8,182 nucleotides of DNA. Source: Bacteroidales bacterium (GTDB lineage: Bacteria; Bacteroidota; Bacteroidia; Bacteroidales; Tenuifilaceae). The notes beneath the pieces were generated by a model. That model ran no database searches. It was not told the DNA's origin and saw only the letters and a list, made by a program, of their open reading frames with translations. This document shows positions 6,299-8,182 of the stretch, one piece after another. Position numbers and translations under genes: made by a program. Position 1 is the first letter of the stretch. Every line of letters starts with the position of its first letter. The stretch lies in NCBI GenBank assembly GCA_003531155.1, contig DQHR01000032.1, positions 6,657-14,838 of the forward strand, written 5' to 3'.

Positions 6299-6401
6299 TT
6301 AACCGCAAAGAAAACAAAGGGTTTCACAAAGGATGCAAAGCATTTTCAATTGAAAACTCTCTTTGCTCGCTTAGCATTTACTTTGTGTTCTTTGCGGTTA
6401 A
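6299..6401. repeat. Extragenic palindrome with CAAAG repeats; likely two-way terminator
   Basis: Arms TTAACCGCAAAGAA.. (6299-6319) and ..TTCTTTGCGGTTAA (6381-6401) are 21 nt long and pair with one mismatch. Nested inside are GCAAAG (6335-6340) and CTTTGC (6361-6366), around the perfect 14-nt palindrome TTTTCAATTGAAAA. The left half contains CAAAG four times at 9-12 nt steps. T-rich sequence follows on both strands (AGTTTT on plus; AATTCTTTTT on minus). It sits between the convergent fumarase and lipoprotein genes, 16 nt and 3 nt from their stops, and can end both transcripts. The AACCGCAAAG..CTTTGCGGTT motif resembles dispersed extragenic repeats seen in Bacteroidota and other genomes (from memory). 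Confidence 0.75.
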
Positions 6402-6404
6402 GTT

Positions 6405-6974
6405 TTATTGCAAAATATTTTTCTTATCAATCAACCCATGATATTTTATTGAGTAGGTTGTTGTATAGTTAATGATTGTTGGTATTTCCATTTTTATTGT
6501 ATCAATTTTCGATGTTGTGGCTTCCCAATTTTTGCCTTCTTTTATTAAAACGGGCTTACCATCAAAATTTATCGATAATCCTTCAGCATTTACCTCTTTG
6601 ATGGTCAAATTGTACATCGAATAGGGGAGTTTTCCTATTGCATTAATTCGCATAGAGAGGCCTGTGCCCGCAGCACCTTTAAGGATTCGACCATTTCCAA
6701 GAATCACCCTAACAGTATCGAGCAAAAAGTTCTCTTTTCGGATTATTTCAAGTTTTTTTGTTTCGGTATCAAAGCGGTATGTTGGGCCGTCAATTCGGCG
6801 GCCATTTGGAGCATCTCCGCTTATTACCTTTCCATCTTGAGTTTGGATAAACTCAATAAAAGCAACTTGTTCGGCATTTATATAGTTCTTATTTACTTGT
6901 TGCTTGTTTACGCTACAACTAAAGGATAAAAGCACAACTAGCAATATTGAAAACATTCGGATTTGCTTTAGCAT
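6405..6974 (-). CDS. Hypothetical small lipoprotein
   Basis: This 189-residue protein of a family I do not recognise has a lipoprotein signal: MLKQIRMFSILLVVLLSFSC with C20 as the lipidation site (lipobox LSFSC). Residues after the Cys are SVNKQQ, without the acidic export signal that sends many Bacteroidota lipoproteins to the cell surface, so a periplasm-facing location is inferred. The rest is a soluble, probably beta-rich domain with PNGRRIDGPTYRFD (56-69), LGNGRILKGAAGTG (92-105) and a beta-like C-terminus. The ATG at 6974 is preferred over an in-frame GTG at 6995, because the signal peptide is of normal length from it and a promoter-like box overlaps the region just before the GTG. It follows the MBOAT gene by 39 nt and may work with it, but nothing in the sequence proves this. 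Confidence 0.75.
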   Translation of the reverse strand: MLKQIRMFSILLVVLLSFSCSVNKQQVNKNYINAEQVAFIEFIQTQDGKVISGDAPNGRRIDGPTYRFDTETKKLEIIRKENFLLDTVRVILGNGRILKGAAGTGLSMRINAIGKLPYSMYNLTIKEVNAEGLSINFDGKPVLIKEGKNWEATTSKIDTIKMEIPTIINYTTTYSIKYHGLIDKKNILQ

Positions 6975-6995
6975 GATAATAATTGTTTGAGTCAC

Positions 6996-7026
6996 GAAAG
7001 GTATTAAGAATAATTAGAATCTAAAA
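6996..7026 (-). promoter_or_regulatory. Weak promoter-like boxes before the lipoprotein gene
   Basis: On the minus strand TACCTTTC (7003-6996) lies 19 nt after TTTT (7026-7023), each one base from the Bacteroidota consensus. It could give the lipoprotein gene its own start near 6990, in addition to readthrough from the MBOAT gene. Confidence 0.35.
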
Positions 7027-8182
7027 TAAATAAAGGGTTGTATCTCCGACGATTTAAACTGGTAAACGATAAAAACGATAAGCAGCGTTGCAACTATTTT
7101 AAGTATCAAATTCGATTTAATGAAATATCCTCTATATCTCTCTTTAAACGATAAGGGAAGCCAATGGATTGCAAAGCCAATAATTATTAGCCCATAAATA
7201 TTGTACTGACTTGTGATGTTAGATAATATTGAACTAGCCCCAAAACGATTAACCATTTGCGAGAGCATCTCAATTGCCTTATCGATACTTGATGAACGGA
7301 AGAATACCCACGATAAACAAACGACATTAAAGGTGATAAACCCAGCCAGAAAGGTTTTCCATGCGGGAGGGTTTAATTTTGGCGTTTTAAAAATTCTTGT
7401 CCAGAGTTTATGAATCACCAAGGAAACACCATGAATTCCACCCCAAATTACAAACCTGATGTTTGCGCCATGCCATAATCCACCGAGTAGCATGGTAATC
7501 ATCAAATTGATATTTGCTCGAAATTTCCCCTTTTTGTTACCTCCCAAAGGGATGTAAAGGTAATCTCTTAGCCAAGAGGAAAGAGAGATGTGCCACCGCC
7601 TCCAGAAATCAGTAATGTTAATTGCTTTGTATGGTGAATTGAAGTTTATTGGGAGACGAAAACCAAGGAGTAATGCTACCCCAATGGCAATATCGGTATA
7701 GCCAGAGAAATCGCAGTAGATTTGGAGCGCATAGCCATAGGTGGCCATCAGATTCTCAAAACCCGAATAGCTGGTTGGACTATCAAATACCCTATCAACA
7801 AAGTTTATTGAGATAAAATCGGAAATAAGCATCTTCTTGATTAACCCGTTGAGAATTAGGAAATATGCATGATTAAACTCTTGCCATGACAAGCTATACT
7901 TTCGGTAGATTTGAGGAATAAACTCTGCGGCTCGAACAATTGGACCAGCAACAAGTTGAGGGAAGAATGAAACGTAAAAGCCAAAATCTAAAATATTTCT
8001 AACAGGCTCTAATTTCTTCCTGTAGATATCAACCGTATAGCTAATAGTTTGAAAGGTGTAAAATGAGATGCCAACAGGGAGAAGTATTGTTGATGTATCG
8101 AAATGAGAGCCAAATAAATTGTTTGTCCAAAACGATAGGTAGTTAACTACCTCAAAATTTGTTCCGAGCAAACTATTAATTG
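7014..8182 (-). CDS. MBOAT-family membrane O-acyltransferase (AlgI-like), N-terminus cut by window edge
   Basis: The frame is open past the right edge; a TTG at 8171 is internal rather than the start, since full AlgI-like proteins have several N-terminal helices before this point (roughly 80-100 residues missing). Counting from that codon, conserved segments are LPVGISFYTFQTISYTVDIY (31-50), FFPQLVAGPIVRAAEF (69-84), GYALQIYCDFSGYTDIAIG (146-164), FWRRWHISLSSWLRDYLYIP (189-208) and LLGGLWHGANIRFVIWGGIHG (228-248). H234 in LWHG is the invariant catalytic His. The protein ends PFIYFRF, typical of the phylum's MBOATs. Family members are polytopic inner-membrane enzymes that pass acyl groups to exported polysaccharides, as in alginate O-acetylation. 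The substrate here is unknown, and no SGNH partner is visible in the window. Confidence 0.93.
   Translation of the reverse strand, partial: INSLLGTNFEVVNYLSFWTNNLFGSHFDTSTILLPVGISFYTFQTISYTVDIYRKKLEPVRNILDFGFYVSFFPQLVAGPIVRAAEFIPQIYRKYSLSWQEFNHAYFLILNGLIKKMLISDFISINFVDRVFDSPTSYSGFENLMATYGYALQIYCDFSGYTDIAIGVALLLGFRLPINFNSPYKAINITDFWRRWHISLSSWLRDYLYIPLGGNKKGKFRANINLMITMLLGGLWHGANIRFVIWGGIHGVSLVIHKLWTRIFKTPKLNPPAWKTFLAGFITFNVVCLSWVFFRSSSIDKAIEMLSQMVNRFGASSILSNITSQYNIYGLIIIGFAIHWLPLSFKERYRGYFIKSNLILKIVATLLIVFIVYQFKSSEIQPFIYFRF

Noticed and set aside
6975..6995. GTG start at 6995 for the lipoprotein
   Set aside because: It adds MTQTIII before an already complete lipoprotein signal and lies at or upstream of the predicted transcription start.

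Overview
The window looks like chromosomal DNA of a Bacteroidota bacterium, probably class Bacteroidia. The genome is AT-rich, and no start codon has a clear Shine-Dalgarno sequence. Several genes are preceded by Bacteroidota-type -7 boxes (TAnnTTTG; TACCTTT occurs three times), one of them with a TTTG box 19 nt upstream. Signal peptides end in the 'SQ' style common in this phylum, and the proteins read as Bacteroidota versions of their families. No tRNA, rRNA, CRISPR array, insertion sequence or phage gene is visible. Most of the content is housekeeping. A named genus cannot be supported from the sequence alone.

Layout from left to right: (1) the 5' part of a minus-strand gene running off the left edge, an outer-membrane phospholipase A (OMPLA/PldA-like) protein with the His-x-Ser-Asn-Gly active-site signature; (2) divergent from it, plus-strand clpX, the AAA+ unfoldase of the ClpXP protease; (3) convergent with clpX and only 2 nt away, the minus-strand pair thyA-folA (thymidylate synthase, then dihydrofolate reductase), with a good promoter before thyA; (4) a plus-strand group: an ArsC/Spx-like thioredoxin-fold protein, a secreted CAP-domain protein and a class I fumarase; (5) a 103-nt extragenic palindrome that can act as a two-way terminator; (6) a minus-strand pair entering from the right edge: an MBOAT O-acyltransferase (AlgI-like, N-terminus cut by the window) followed by a small lipoprotein of unknown function.

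ThyA and FolA form one metabolic unit: ThyA makes dTMP and oxidises methylene-tetrahydrofolate to dihydrofolate, and FolA reduces it back. The ArsC-like, CAP and fumarase genes are 7 and 18 nt apart and are probably co-transcribed, without an obvious shared function. The MBOAT protein presumably acylates a surface or exported glycan.

The most striking observation is in the fumarase gene. It is intact over 540 codons except for one in-frame TAA at codon 310, where FumA-type enzymes have a conserved Cys (HGAS-C-PVG). It separates two cluster-ligand cysteines (C105, C224) from the third (C318). Recent nonsense mutation, sequence error or recoding cannot be told apart here. Other points of note are an apparent clpX terminator embedded in the coding end of folA, the CAAAG-rich palindrome, and the divergent OMPLA.
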